Origin: a bacterium
GTDB taxonomy: Bacteria; Patescibacteriota; Minisyncoccia; Phycocordibacterales; JAKEFN01
Reading direction: 5' to 3'
Length of the DNA stretch: 8,819 nt
NCBI GenBank assembly: GCA_022616085.1
Contig: JAKEFN010000039.1
Coordinates: forward strand, 1 to 8,819
Shown: positions 1-6,113 of the stretch, one piece after another
How positions within the stretch are numbered: the first letter of the stretch is position 1
Layout: each line of letters starts with the position of its first letter
Program-made: the position numbers and the translations under genes
The notes under the pieces: model-generated
Told to the model about the DNA's origin: nothing
What the model saw: only the letters and a program-made list of their open reading frames with translations
The model's database searches: none

Positions 1-143
1 ATTATTGCGCAGTCCCCGCCGGTTTCGTCGTCGATGAGGGAGAGTGTCGCGGCGGAAGCGGAGGCGGGGAAGAAGAGGAAGAGGAGAAAGGGGAGGAGGA
101 GGAGAAAGAAGAGAAAGAAAAGCGCGAGGGGAACTTTTTTCAT
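1..143 (-). CDS. N-terminus of an exported protein, truncated by the left edge
   Basis: Only the first 47 codons are present. The ATG (141-143) is followed by Lys-Lys, a very long Leu/Phe-rich hydrophobic core (about residues 5-27) and a PASASAA region that reads as a Sec signal-peptide cleavage site. The predicted mature protein begins ATLSLIDDETGGDCAI and then leaves the window. The AATLSL start is shared with the mature N-terminus of the large surface protein at 6561-8618. The DDETGGDC stretch resembles the beginning of extracellular domains I associate with CPR exported proteins, but that is from memory and unverified. The gene lies 71 nt downstream of msrA on the same strand, with no convincing terminator between them, only a T9 run (minus strand, 191-199). 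No strong Shine-Dalgarno sequence precedes the ATG. Export is well supported; function is unknown. Confidence 0.75.
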   Translation of the reverse strand, partial: MKKVPLALFFLFFLLLLPFLLFLFFPASASAATLSLIDDETGGDCAI

Positions 144-214
144 GATACACGCCACTCTAGCATGGCGGATACGGGCGGGGAAGATTGACGAAAAAAAAAT
201 ATATTACCGAATTT

Positions 215-697
215 TCAGCATACTTTGAGGCCTTTTTTTTGGAGATACCGCTGATGATACTCTTCAGCGCGGTAGAAGGGGCCGGCGGGAGAGATTTCAG
301 TCGCGATTTCTTTTTTGTATTTTCCCGATTCCGCAAGGGTTTTTTTGTATTTCTCCGCCGTTTCTTTTTGTTCCGGCGTTATGTAGAAAATCACGGAGCG
401 ATACTGCGACCCGAAATCAAAACCCTGGCGGTTCACTTGAATCGGATCGTGCACCTCAAAAAATTTTTTCAAAAGTTCTTGATATGAAACCTCGCGCGGA
501 TCATATTCGAGCCGAACAACTTCCGCATGCCCCGTTTCCCCCGTGCAAACGTCTTTATAAGACGGATTTTCGGTTATACCGCCGGAAAAACCGACCTCGG
601 TCTTTTTGACGCCCGCAACATTTGCGAATTCCTCCTCAACGCCCCAAAAACATCCGGCGCCGAAAATCGCCGTTTCAAGATTATTCTTCATATCCAT
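215..697 (-). CDS. msrA: Peptide-methionine (S)-S-oxide reductase MsrA
   Basis: MsrA reduces the S-epimer of methionine sulfoxide in proteins and free Met, repairing oxidative damage in the cytoplasm with thioredoxin-type reductant. The family signature GCFWG is at residues 15-19, with the catalytic Cys at 16. Other family landmarks are GFSGG, the CTGETGHAEVV segment (51-61), EVHDPIQVNRQGFDFGSQYRS (81-101), and a C-terminal EEYHQRYLQKKG ending in Cys160. That last residue is the probable resolving cysteine, since MsrA proteins often carry theirs at the extreme C-terminus. At 160 aa from the ATG at 697 it is a normal compact MsrA. The reading frame is open further upstream to 760, but that stretch crosses the terminator of the preceding gene and is unlikely to be translated. 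A second in-frame ATG at 691 is also possible. It has its own promoter; there is no MsrB domain or neighbour. Confidence 0.96.
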   Translation of the reverse strand: MDMKNNLETAIFGAGCFWGVEEEFANVAGVKKTEVGFSGGITENPSYKDVCTGETGHAEVVRLEYDPREVSYQELLKKFFEVHDPIQVNRQGFDFGSQYRSVIFYITPEQKETAEKYKKTLAESGKYKKEIATEISPAGPFYRAEEYHQRYLQKKGLKVC

Positions 698-703
698 ACA
701 TAA

Positions 704-733
704 AATATACAACAAAAAAGCGCTGTTTAACAA
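704..733 (-). promoter_or_regulatory. Promoter of msrA, probably giving a leaderless mRNA
   Basis: On the minus strand a -10 box TATATT (704-709) and a -35-like TTGTTA (728-733) are separated by 18 nt. The -10 ends 6 nt before the msrA ATG (697), so transcription would begin at or next to the A of the start codon. No Shine-Dalgarno sequence lies in front of the ATG. The -35 sits inside the hairpin of the upstream gene's terminator. Prediction from sequence only. Confidence 0.55.
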
Positions 734-740
734 ACAGCGC
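714..740 (-). terminator. Rho-independent terminator of the histidine-phosphatase-like gene
   Basis: A perfect 9-bp stem, GCGCTGTTT (720-728) with AAACAGCGC (732-740), encloses a 3-nt loop. On the minus strand it is followed at once by six T residues (714-719). It begins 9 nt after the TGA (750-752) of the phosphatase-like gene. It acts in the minus direction only, because no T-run follows the stem on the plus strand. Confidence 0.9.
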
Positions 741-749
741 AACGCAGAA

Positions 750-1451
750 TCAAATCCCAAACGCGTCTGGCGTCATCGCGACGAAACCGCTCGGACCAAC
801 AACCTTTCCCGTCAACGCTTTGATCGGATCTTGATGCGAGATCGCGATGATGCTCCATGGAACATCCGATGACACGTCGGCAATGTAGGACTGGATGCAT
901 CCTTTCATCCTGTCGCGCATGGCGAGCGAGGTTTCTATATGCATGAATTTCCCAAGCACATTGACACCTCTTTGATTGAGATAATCCTTATCCACATAAA
1001 GCCATCCCTTAGCGCTAAAGAACTTATTAAACGATAATCCATACGGATTCGTGCGCGGACGCTCATATTGTACGACAATGTTGTCAACCACCGCATCTCC
1101 GCCAAATACAAGCGCTCGCACAAGAAAAGGATCATACCCTCGCATCTCTTCAAGATCCGGTATAATCCGAATCGTGCGGTCAAAAATTGTCGCACCCTTG
1201 CCGTGAACGTGCAGGGTGAAATCCCTCGCGGGTACAATGGCTTTTGCCGTATGAAGCGCTCTGCCATACGGACTCGAAATAAGATGCACGACTTCGTCTT
1301 TCCCAAAACGATCACCCAAGATCGCTGTGAGCTCATATATTTTCTCTTCGCCGCGGAGCGTGAGATCAAAGGCGGTTTCAAGCGGGACTTTTCCCTGGTT
1401 ATAGGGGGATTCTCCCGTGTTCACAAGTACAATATGTTTTGGTTTGTTCAA
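750..1451 (-). CDS. Histidine-phosphatase-superfamily protein with a degenerate catalytic motif
   Basis: The 233-aa protein has the architecture of the histidine phosphatase (phosphoglycerate-mutase-like) fold. Residues 6-15, HIVLVNTGES, occupy the place of the usual LVRHGES. LTLRGEEKIYEL (30-41) matches the usual LTxxGxxQA helix. SSPYGRALHTA (59-69) carries the second phosphate-binding Arg (R64). PDLEEMRGYDP has the acidic residue near E102, and AISHQDPIKAL (203-213) carries the second His (H206). The Arg and the nucleophilic His of the first motif are Asn11 and Thr12, so the phospho-histidine chemistry of the family should be impossible. I read it as a pseudo-phosphatase with a retained ligand pocket. 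An insertion-rich middle (about 105-175) separates the core motifs. The start is a TTG chosen because a clear Shine-Dalgarno sequence precedes it by 7 nt; no in-frame ATG is available. Function unknown. Confidence 0.8.
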   Translation of the reverse strand: MNKPKHIVLVNTGESPYNQGKVPLETAFDLTLRGEEKIYELTAILGDRFGKDEVVHLISSPYGRALHTAKAIVPARDFTLHVHGKGATIFDRTIRIIPDLEEMRGYDPFLVRALVFGGDAVVDNIVVQYERPRTNPYGLSFNKFFSAKGWLYVDKDYLNQRGVNVLGKFMHIETSLAMRDRMKGCIQSYIADVSSDVPWSIIAISHQDPIKALTGKVVGPSGFVAMTPDAFGI

Positions 1452-1458
1452 TCTGATT

Positions 1459-1465
1459 CTCCTTT
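1459..1465 (-). promoter_or_regulatory. Shine-Dalgarno sequence that fixes a TTG start
   Basis: The minus strand reads AAAGGAG, 7 nt before the TTG at 1451. It is the clearest ribosome binding site correctly spaced to a start in the window, and it supports TTG as start codon. The only nearby upstream ATG is followed immediately by TAA. Confidence 0.8.
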
Positions 1466-1477
1466 ACATTCAATGCA

Positions 1478-1491
1478 TTTATAAAATCATA
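1478..1491 (-). promoter_or_regulatory. Possible -10 region for the phosphatase-like gene
   Basis: Two -10-like hexamers occur on the minus strand in the very AT-rich divergent region: TATAAA (1478-1483) and TATGAT (1486-1491). Either would give a leader long enough to contain the Shine-Dalgarno sequence at 1459-1465. No -35 stands out, so the choice is uncertain. Confidence 0.3.
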
Positions 1492-1508
1492 AAATAAAAA
1501 AACATTTT

Positions 1509-1538
1509 TTGGAAGATAGACAAAATATAATCTATAAT
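1509..1538 (+). promoter_or_regulatory. Promoter of the RelA/SpoT gene, no or very short leader
   Basis: Two perfect TATAAT boxes lie at 1526-1531 and 1533-1538. The second has a -35-like TTGGAA (1509-1514) at 18-nt spacing and would start transcription near 1545, a few nt before the ATG at 1552. The first would start transcription at about the ATG at 1537. There is no Shine-Dalgarno sequence before either ATG, so the mRNA is leaderless or nearly so. Confidence 0.6.
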
Positions 1539-2961
1539 GCATAATTTTAACATGAAAAACGCCAATGAACTCGTCTCGCTTCTTCACGATCCTTCTCCGG
1601 AAAACGCCGCGCTTGTCCGCCGCGCATATATGTTCGCCGAGGAAGCGCATCGCGGACAGAAACGGTTCTCCGGAGAGCCTTATTTCATCCACGTCTCTGC
1701 GGTCGCCGAAACGCTTGCGCGCATGCATATGGACGCGGCAACGATTGCGGCGGGAATCCTCCACGATACGATTGAGGACGGCGGGGTTCCGGAAGAAAAA
1801 ATCAAAAAAGAATTCGGGAATGAAATCGCGTTTCTTGTCGAGGGCGTCACGAAACTCGGCAAACTCAAATACCGCGGTCTCGAGCGGCATGCCGAGAGCC
1901 TGCGAAAATTTTTTGTTGCGAGCTCTCAAGATATCCGCGTGGTTCTCATAAAACTCGCAGACCGGCTCCACAATGTGGAAACGCTTGCGCATGTGCGGGA
2001 AGAAAAACGCCGCCGCATCGCGCTTGAGACGCTTGAGATATACGCCCCGCTTGCGGATCGCCTCGGCATGGGACGGCTTAAAGGCGCGCTCGAAGACTAT
2101 TCGTTTCCATACGCGTTCCCCGAAGAATATAGGCAAACCCTTGAACTCCGCGGCCAAAAAAAAACCGCGACCGAAAAAAATCTTCTCAAGGTGCGCCGTA
2201 TTCTCCAAAAAGAGCTTTCAAAAAAAGGCTTTACCGATTTCCATTCGGACTATCGCGTCAAGCATCTCTACAGCTTATACAAAAAACTCAAACGGTATGA
2301 CGGCGATATTGAAAAAATATACGACATTGTCGCGCTCCGTATCATTGTGCCGACTGTCGCGGATTGCTATAAAGCGCTCGGCGACATACACGCCTTAATG
2401 AGACCTCTTCCCGGGCGCATCAAGGATTATATTGCATTCCCCAAACCGAACGGCTATCGAAGCCTGCACACCACCGTTTTCGCCGATGATGGAGGAACGG
2501 TCGAAATTCAAATCAGAACCGAAGAAATGCATCGCGAGGCGGAACTCGGGCTTGCGGCGCATTTCGCTTACAAAGAAGCAAAAACTATAAATCCCGAATG
2601 GATTCGCGAGCTCGCCGAGTGGCAGAAAGACGTTACTGAATCGCACGAATTTCTCGAACATCTCAAAACCGATTTTTTCAAAAACCGGATTTTCGTCCTG
2701 ACTCCCCTCGGCGAAGTGATAGATCTCCCCGAAGAGTCATCGCCTATCGATTTCGCCTACGCGGTGCACACCGAGATCGGCGACCGCGCATTCGGCGCAA
2801 AGGTGAACGGTAAGATGATTTCGCTCGATACAAAGCTCAAAAACGGCGACATGGTAGAGATTATAACGAACAAAAAAAGCCGCCCGACGGCGAAATGGCT
2901 CACATTCACGCGAACGACGCTTGCAAAAAGAAATATCCGATCCTCGCTTCTTAAAAAATGA
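1537..2961 (+). CDS. rel: Bifunctional-type (p)ppGpp synthetase/hydrolase (RelA/SpoT homologue), short form
   Basis: RSH enzymes make (p)ppGpp from ATP and GTP/GDP and hydrolyse it again, controlling the stringent response in the cytoplasm. The HD hydrolase domain spans about residues 25-190. It has RFSGEPYFIH (43-52), the catalytic HDTIED (76-81) and KLADRLHN (139-146). The synthetase domain spans about 205-350. It has YRVKHLYSLYKK (239-250), YDIVALR with Asp263, GRIKDYIAFPKPNGYRSLHT (293-312) and EIQIRT with Glu323. Both active sites look intact. A TGS domain follows (about 384-445). The protein then ends at 474 aa, whereas classic long RSH proteins are around 700 aa or more, so the helical, zinc-finger and ACT regions are absent. 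The TGA is a natural end and the TGS domain is complete. The start may be the ATG at 1537 or at 1552 (469 aa). It converges with parB, with 12 nt between the stops and no hairpin seen there. Confidence 0.95.
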   Translation: MHNFNMKNANELVSLLHDPSPENAALVRRAYMFAEEAHRGQKRFSGEPYFIHVSAVAETLARMHMDAATIAAGILHDTIEDGGVPEEKIKKEFGNEIAFLVEGVTKLGKLKYRGLERHAESLRKFFVASSQDIRVVLIKLADRLHNVETLAHVREEKRRRIALETLEIYAPLADRLGMGRLKGALEDYSFPYAFPEEYRQTLELRGQKKTATEKNLLKVRRILQKELSKKGFTDFHSDYRVKHLYSLYKKLKRYDGDIEKIYDIVALRIIVPTVADCYKALGDIHALMRPLPGRIKDYIAFPKPNGYRSLHTTVFADDGGTVEIQIRTEEMHREAELGLAAHFAYKEAKTINPEWIRELAEWQKDVTESHEFLEHLKTDFFKNRIFVLTPLGEVIDLPEESSPIDFAYAVHTEIGDRAFGAKVNGKMISLDTKLKNGDMVEIITNKKSRPTAKWLTFTRTTLAKRNIRSSLLKK

Positions 2962-2973
2962 TTCTCGAGGGGG

Positions 2974-4035
2974 TCAGATTGAAAAATTTTTTACATAATA
3001 CATTCCGTCTTCTTCGCGCGGCGTATCGGATTGTCTCTCCTCTTCCCTTCTTTCAATAAGCGTGGTATTGGGATAAACCAAAAGTTTTTCGCTTTCTCCT
3101 TCCAAAACAGGGACGACGGCATCGGCTACGTTCTCTTCAATGTGTTCCTCATCTTTAAGCCGCGCGATAAACTGCTCCATCATGTTATTGGGCTCTCGAA
3201 CATGCGCCGAATTGATGTGATTCAATATCTTCTCCAAATCTTCGACAGTAAAATAATCAATCATAATTCTTCCGCCCACGCTTTTTCGGTGTATCTGCAC
3301 TCGCGTCCCCAGCGACTCGGAAAGCTTCTCTTCTATGGAGACAATCTCCGGATCAAGCGACGGGTCCCGCTTCCGCGACCGGTCGTAGGCAATACGGCGC
3401 GCAATGAGTTCCGCCTCCCGCACAGAAAGCTTTTTGTAGATAATTTCCTTAAAAAGCGTTACCTGCTCGGGGCCGCGATCCTTGAGCATGAGAATGGGTC
3501 GGGTATGCCCTTCGGAGATTTTCCCCGCGACAAGCGCCTCAATCGCCTCTTCAGGGAGCGTCAAAAGCCGGAGCGTGTTCGAAACATATTCGCGACTCTT
3601 CCCCACCTTCTTCGCAATTTCAAGATGTTTGAAGCCGAACTCGCTCACCAGCCGTTCGAACGCCCGCGCACGGTCGATCGGATTGAGGTCTTCGCGCTGA
3701 AGATTCTCAATAATCGCAAGCTCCAATTTTGCCCGCGCATCGTCTGCGACCGCGCGAATAATGACCGGAACCTCCCGAAGCCCCGCGATTTTTGACGCGC
3801 GGAGTCTTCTTTCTCCGGCAATCAGCTCGTATTGTACGCGAAGCCCCCCGTCTTCTTTCTCGAATTCTCTCCGCGTTACCACAAGCGGCTGGAGCACCCC
3901 ATACTGCTTGATGGAATCGGCAAGATCAATAAGGCGCGCCTCGTCGAATTCTTTTCGCGGCTGGTAGGGATTCGGAGTTATTTTTTCAACCTCTACCCAA
4001 AATATGGCATTTTCTTGAAACGGAGAAATATTCAT
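2974..4035 (-). CDS. parB: Chromosome-partitioning protein ParB/Spo0J family
   Basis: ParB binds parS sites and spreads as a CTP-dependent clamp to organise origin segregation, normally with the ATPase ParA. Diagnostic motifs are ITPNPYQPRKEF (19-30), GVLQPLVV (46-53), the CTP-pocket motif GERRLRASKIAG (74-85) and IENLQREDLNPID (109-121). A helix-turn-helix covers about LEIAKKVGKSREYVSNTLRL (138-157), with GKISEGHTRPIL beyond it. A dimerisation-like segment ends near residue 275. Many chromosomal ParB proteins are about 280-300 aa; this one is 353 aa because of a charged, acid-rich tail of about 70 residues without recognisable fold. No parA lies in the window and I saw no canonical parS palindrome. 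The ATG at 4035 follows a perfect -10 box by 6 nt, with no Shine-Dalgarno sequence. Plasmid origin cannot be excluded, but the housekeeping neighbours argue for chromosome. Confidence 0.95.
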   Translation of the reverse strand: MNISPFQENAIFWVEVEKITPNPYQPRKEFDEARLIDLADSIKQYGVLQPLVVTRREFEKEDGGLRVQYELIAGERRLRASKIAGLREVPVIIRAVADDARAKLELAIIENLQREDLNPIDRARAFERLVSEFGFKHLEIAKKVGKSREYVSNTLRLLTLPEEAIEALVAGKISEGHTRPILMLKDRGPEQVTLFKEIIYKKLSVREAELIARRIAYDRSRKRDPSLDPEIVSIEEKLSESLGTRVQIHRKSVGGRIMIDYFTVEDLEKILNHINSAHVREPNNMMEQFIARLKDEEHIEENVADAVVPVLEGESEKLLVYPNTTLIERREEERQSDTPREEDGMYYVKNFSI

Positions 4036-4041
4036 GCGTGT

Positions 4042-4069
4042 ATTATAACAGATTACCGAGGCGCGACAA
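4042..4069 (-). promoter_or_regulatory. Promoter of parB, leaderless architecture
   Basis: On the minus strand a perfect TATAAT (4042-4047) lies 6 nt before the parB ATG (4035). A -35-like TTGTCG is at 4064-4069 with a 16-nt spacer. The -35 overlaps the last codons of the DUF192 gene. Transcription should start at the ATG itself, so parB can be expressed independently of the mscS-DUF192 unit. Confidence 0.65.
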
Positions 4070-4640
4070 ATTCAAGCCGGTCTCCAATCTTAATGCCGTT
4101 CTCATCTGCCGCGCCTGCGTTGATTTCAAGAACGTATTTCACCGGAACGGGCGGACGGAAAAGTGCGGGGAACGATTCCGGCGGAATGCCGCGATCGATA
4201 TGCACGACACGGAAGTCCTCGTTAATCCAGAGCATATCGAGCGGAAAAAACATATCTTTCATCCAATACGCATAACGGTCAGGCGCATCATGGATAAAAA
4301 GCATCCCTTCGCGATCATGGAGTTCGGGGTGTCCCGAAAGTCCTCTCGTCGCCTCTTCCGTATCATCCGCTATCGCAACAATAAAAATTTCCCCCCCCAC
4401 ACTCACCGTATGTCGGAAGGCGCTCGTCGGAAGGTTGGCTTCTTCGATTCCTCCAGGCCGGAACGGCAAAAAAAGCCATGCAGAAAAGACTCCGACAAGA
4501 AGAATGACGGCGGCCAAAATCGCCTTAGACGTCCGGCTCAAACGAAATATACCCGTAATGCCTCCTTTCTTCCTCGGATTAATCCTTGACCATATGGACC
4601 GTTCGGGTCGGAAAGGCCATACTGATTTTTTCTTTTTCAA
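4053..4640 (-). CDS. Membrane-anchored DUF192 (COG1430) family protein
   Basis: The C-terminal ~120 residues match the DUF192 pattern: EEATRGLSGHPEL (95-107), GMLFIHDAPDRYAYWMKDM (112-130), FPLDMLWINEDFRVVHI (132-148), YVLEINAG (169-176) and GIKIGDRLEF (182-191). The biochemical function of this widespread family is not established. One hydrophobic helix (about 40-60) precedes the domain and should anchor it on the outer face of the cytoplasmic membrane. The start is uncertain: no in-frame ATG exists before residue 113. The listed start is a TTG at 4640, which overlaps the upstream MscS gene by 62 bp and has only a weak AGAAGAA sequence before it. A strong AAAGGAGG (4561-4568) lies just after the MscS stop. 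The only conventional start behind it is a TTG at 4541, 19 nt away, which would give 162 aa beginning just before the helix. Co-transcription with mscS is likely. Confidence 0.85.
   Translation of the reverse strand: MKKKKSVWPFRPERSIWSRINPRKKGGITGIFRLSRTSKAILAAVILLVGVFSAWLFLPFRPGGIEEANLPTSAFRHTVSVGGEIFIVAIADDTEEATRGLSGHPELHDREGMLFIHDAPDRYAYWMKDMFFPLDMLWINEDFRVVHIDRGIPPESFPALFRPPVPVKYVLEINAGAADENGIKIGDRLEFVAPR
4561..4568 (-). promoter_or_regulatory. Strong Shine-Dalgarno-like site without a well-placed start codon
   Basis: The minus strand reads AAAGGAGG, 10 nt beyond the TAA of the MscS gene. In the DUF192 frame the codons behind it are ATT (1 nt away), ATA (10 nt) and TTG (19 nt), with no ATG or GTG. 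It may mark the true DUF192 start with an unusual codon or spacing, or be fortuitous, since it also encodes Lys-Gly-Gly in the longer frame. Confidence 0.4.
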
Positions 4641-5640
4641 ATTCTTCTAAAATTTTTATATTAATATCCTGTTGGCGGTCCATGTACAAAGCGTAGTCGC
4701 TTTCATTCACAAAATAAACGACCTCGAAATCGAGCGATGAATCGCCGAACTTGTTGAAATGAATGCGGTCAACTTCAAGATCTCCGAGAGAACCGATGAT
4801 ACCTCTGACCATATCGGGTATTTTTTTTATTTTTTGTATCGGAGTCCCGTATTCGACGCCGAATGCAAAAACAATCCGCCTCCGTTCAAGCTTCTTGAAA
4901 TTCTGGATACGGGCGGTAGTAAGCTCTTTGTTCGGAATCACGATTTCTTCCCCTTGAAGCGCTCGAATTCTTGTGGATTTGAGGCCGATGCTTTTTACCG
5001 TTCCCGAATGCTCGCCCACCACGATAAAATCCCCTTCCTCAAAAGGACGATCGGAATAAAGAGCAAATGAACTGAAAAGATCAGAGAGAATACTCTGAAG
5101 CGCGAACGCGACCGCAATACCGCCGATGCCGAGGCCGGCGATAAGCGAGGTGACGTTTATGCCCAAATTTGAAAGTATTAAAAGAAGCCCAAACGTCCAA
5201 ATAATTATTTTTGCCGTGAGATTAAGAGCTTTTACGATTGATTTCGCGTTCGTTGAAGCGTCTTCAGCAGGTCCGCGGAACGCATATTGGATGAGTATCT
5301 TCGCGGCAATGGAAACTTGAAGGACTACCCACGCTATGATAACCGCGGTAAGCGTTTTTTCCGCAAGCTCGCTTATCTCAAGGAGATATATGCCGAGGTA
5401 AAAAGAAATAAAAGCGTAAAAAGGCGGCCGAAAACTCGATATAATATCGACAACGGCATCATCAAACAAAGTCTTCGTGTGCTCTGCGATTCTTCTCGCA
5501 TAACGAAGGACAGCCGTTTGAAATATTTTGAATATGATAAGAAAAAACAGAAAAACCAAAAATGCCTGCACATAATCGGCAGTGGTGTTTCCCCATATAA
5601 CACGCTCCATGAGAGCGCCCTGCAGATAAATATCGAGCAT
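4579..5640 (-). CDS. MscS-family small-conductance mechanosensitive channel
   Basis: MscS channels open under membrane tension to release solutes during hypo-osmotic shock. The N-terminal part has hydrophobic segments at about 23-45, 72-90, 96-118 and 143-159. The pore-lining helix follows (about 163-192): VTSLIAGLGIGGIAVAFALQ, then SILSDLFSSFAL. The beta domain comes next, with the family signature RPFEEGDFIVVGEHSGTVKS (198-217) and GEEIVIPNKEL (230-240). An alpha/beta C-terminal domain runs to residue 353. The length fits archaeal/bacterial MscS homologues with extra N-terminal helices. The ATG at 5640 is 25 nt after the stop of the receiver gene and no Shine-Dalgarno sequence is evident; an alternative ATG is at 5610. 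It is probably co-transcribed with the receiver upstream and overlaps or abuts the DUF192 gene downstream. Confidence 0.94.
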   Translation of the reverse strand: MLDIYLQGALMERVIWGNTTADYVQAFLVFLFFLIIFKIFQTAVLRYARRIAEHTKTLFDDAVVDIISSFRPPFYAFISFYLGIYLLEISELAEKTLTAVIIAWVVLQVSIAAKILIQYAFRGPAEDASTNAKSIVKALNLTAKIIIWTFGLLLILSNLGINVTSLIAGLGIGGIAVAFALQSILSDLFSSFALYSDRPFEEGDFIVVGEHSGTVKSIGLKSTRIRALQGEEIVIPNKELTTARIQNFKKLERRRIVFAFGVEYGTPIQKIKKIPDMVRGIIGSLGDLEVDRIHFNKFGDSSLDFEVVYFVNESDYALYMDRQQDINIKILEEFEKEKISMAFPTRTVHMVKD

Positions 5641-5665
5641 AAAGCCAAATGAGAGTAAGAATGGA

Positions 5666-6046
5666 TTAGCCCAATTTCTCTTTCACTTTTTCCACCACTT
5701 TCTCAAGGCTCCAGTCTGACTTTACGAGAAAGTCGTATACGCCGTGCTCGGTTGCTTGAGCGACGGTGCCTGTATCGCTCAAATTGGTCAAAACAATAAC
5801 ATTCGCGCTCTTGCCCCATTCGTCTTCGCGAAGCTTTTTGAGCATGTGAAGCCCGTCCATCTTGGGCATGACATGATCGAGGAGAATAAGATCGGGGTGA
5901 GACTCAAGCGCTTTCTTGAGCCCTTCTTCGCCGTTTTCGGCAGAGAGCGCCTCATACCCTTCATATTTCAAGCGGTCGATGACGACATCGCGAAGCGCCT
6001 TTTCATCTTCAACAACGAGCACGGTTTTCTTTTTTTCTTCAGCCAT
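5666..6046 (-). CDS. Stand-alone response-regulator receiver domain protein
   Basis: The 126-aa protein is a single CheY-type receiver with a complete phosphorylation site. It has the acidic pair Glu13-Asp14 in VLVVEDE, the phospho-acceptor Asp57 in LILLDHVMPKMDG, Thr87 in VIVLTN and Lys109 in DFLVKSDW. There is no DNA-binding or other output domain, so it should act by protein-protein contact or as a phospho-relay intermediate. No histidine kinase is in the window. I chose the ATG at 6046 over the upstream ATG at 6088 because the receiver fold starts right after it (MAEEKKKTVLVVEDE), and because a perfect -10 box lies 7 nt in front of it. The short spacing to the MscS gene (25 nt) suggests co-transcription. 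Confidence 0.95.
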   Translation of the reverse strand: MAEEKKKTVLVVEDEKALRDVVIDRLKYEGYEALSAENGEEGLKKALESHPDLILLDHVMPKMDGLHMLKKLREDEWGKSANVIVLTNLSDTGTVAQATEHGVYDFLVKSDWSLEKVVEKVKEKLG

Positions 6047-6053
6047 AAAAATA

Positions 6054-6082
6054 ATTATAAACCGGAGCCTTTTTTGAAGCAA
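6054..6082 (-). promoter_or_regulatory. Promoter of the receiver gene, leaderless architecture
   Basis: On the minus strand a perfect TATAAT (6054-6059) lies 7 nt before the ATG at 6046. TTGCTT (6077-6082) is at the -35 position with a 17-nt spacer. The predicted start of transcription coincides with the start codon. Confidence 0.65.
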
Positions 6083-6113
6083 GGACATCCTGTGAAAAGC
6101 CCTTGTATGGACA

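Noticed and set aside
140..163. Seven-codon upstream frame (MLEWRVS, minus strand) whose TGA overlaps the ATG of the left-edge gene as ATGA
   Set aside because: Could be a coupling leader, but so short a frame arises often by chance and it has no ribosome site of its own.
144..214. Possible terminator after msrA, suggested by a T9 run on the minus strand (191-199)
   Set aside because: No stable stem precedes the T-run; only weak A/T pairing is possible.
34..228. Plus-strand frame encoding a Lys/Arg-rich stretch that looks like a nuclear-localisation or nucleic-acid-binding tail
   Set aside because: It is the complement of the pyrimidine-rich signal-peptide codons of the minus-strand gene starting at 143, which is a far better gene model.
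1399..2208. 269-codon open frame on the minus strand, antisense to the RelA/SpoT gene and to the start of the phosphatase-like gene
   Set aside because: It overlaps two genes with recognised domains, its translation has no family motif and is rich in Phe and Arg as expected from the complement of A-rich codons.
2962..3000. Possible bidirectional terminator between the convergent RelA/SpoT and parB genes
   Set aside because: Only an AT palindrome (GAAAAATTTTTT) is present, inside the parB 3' end. There is no GC stem.
3031..3795. 254-codon open frame on the plus strand inside parB
   Set aside because: It is fully antisense to a ParB gene with complete motifs. The translation is low in recognisable structure and no promoter or ribosome site supports it.
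6047..6113. Hairpin CAAGG...CCTTG and a direct repeat GGACATC between the receiver and the small unknown gene
   Set aside because: A 5-bp stem with a 16-nt loop and no T-run is not a terminator, and the 7-nt repeat is within chance.
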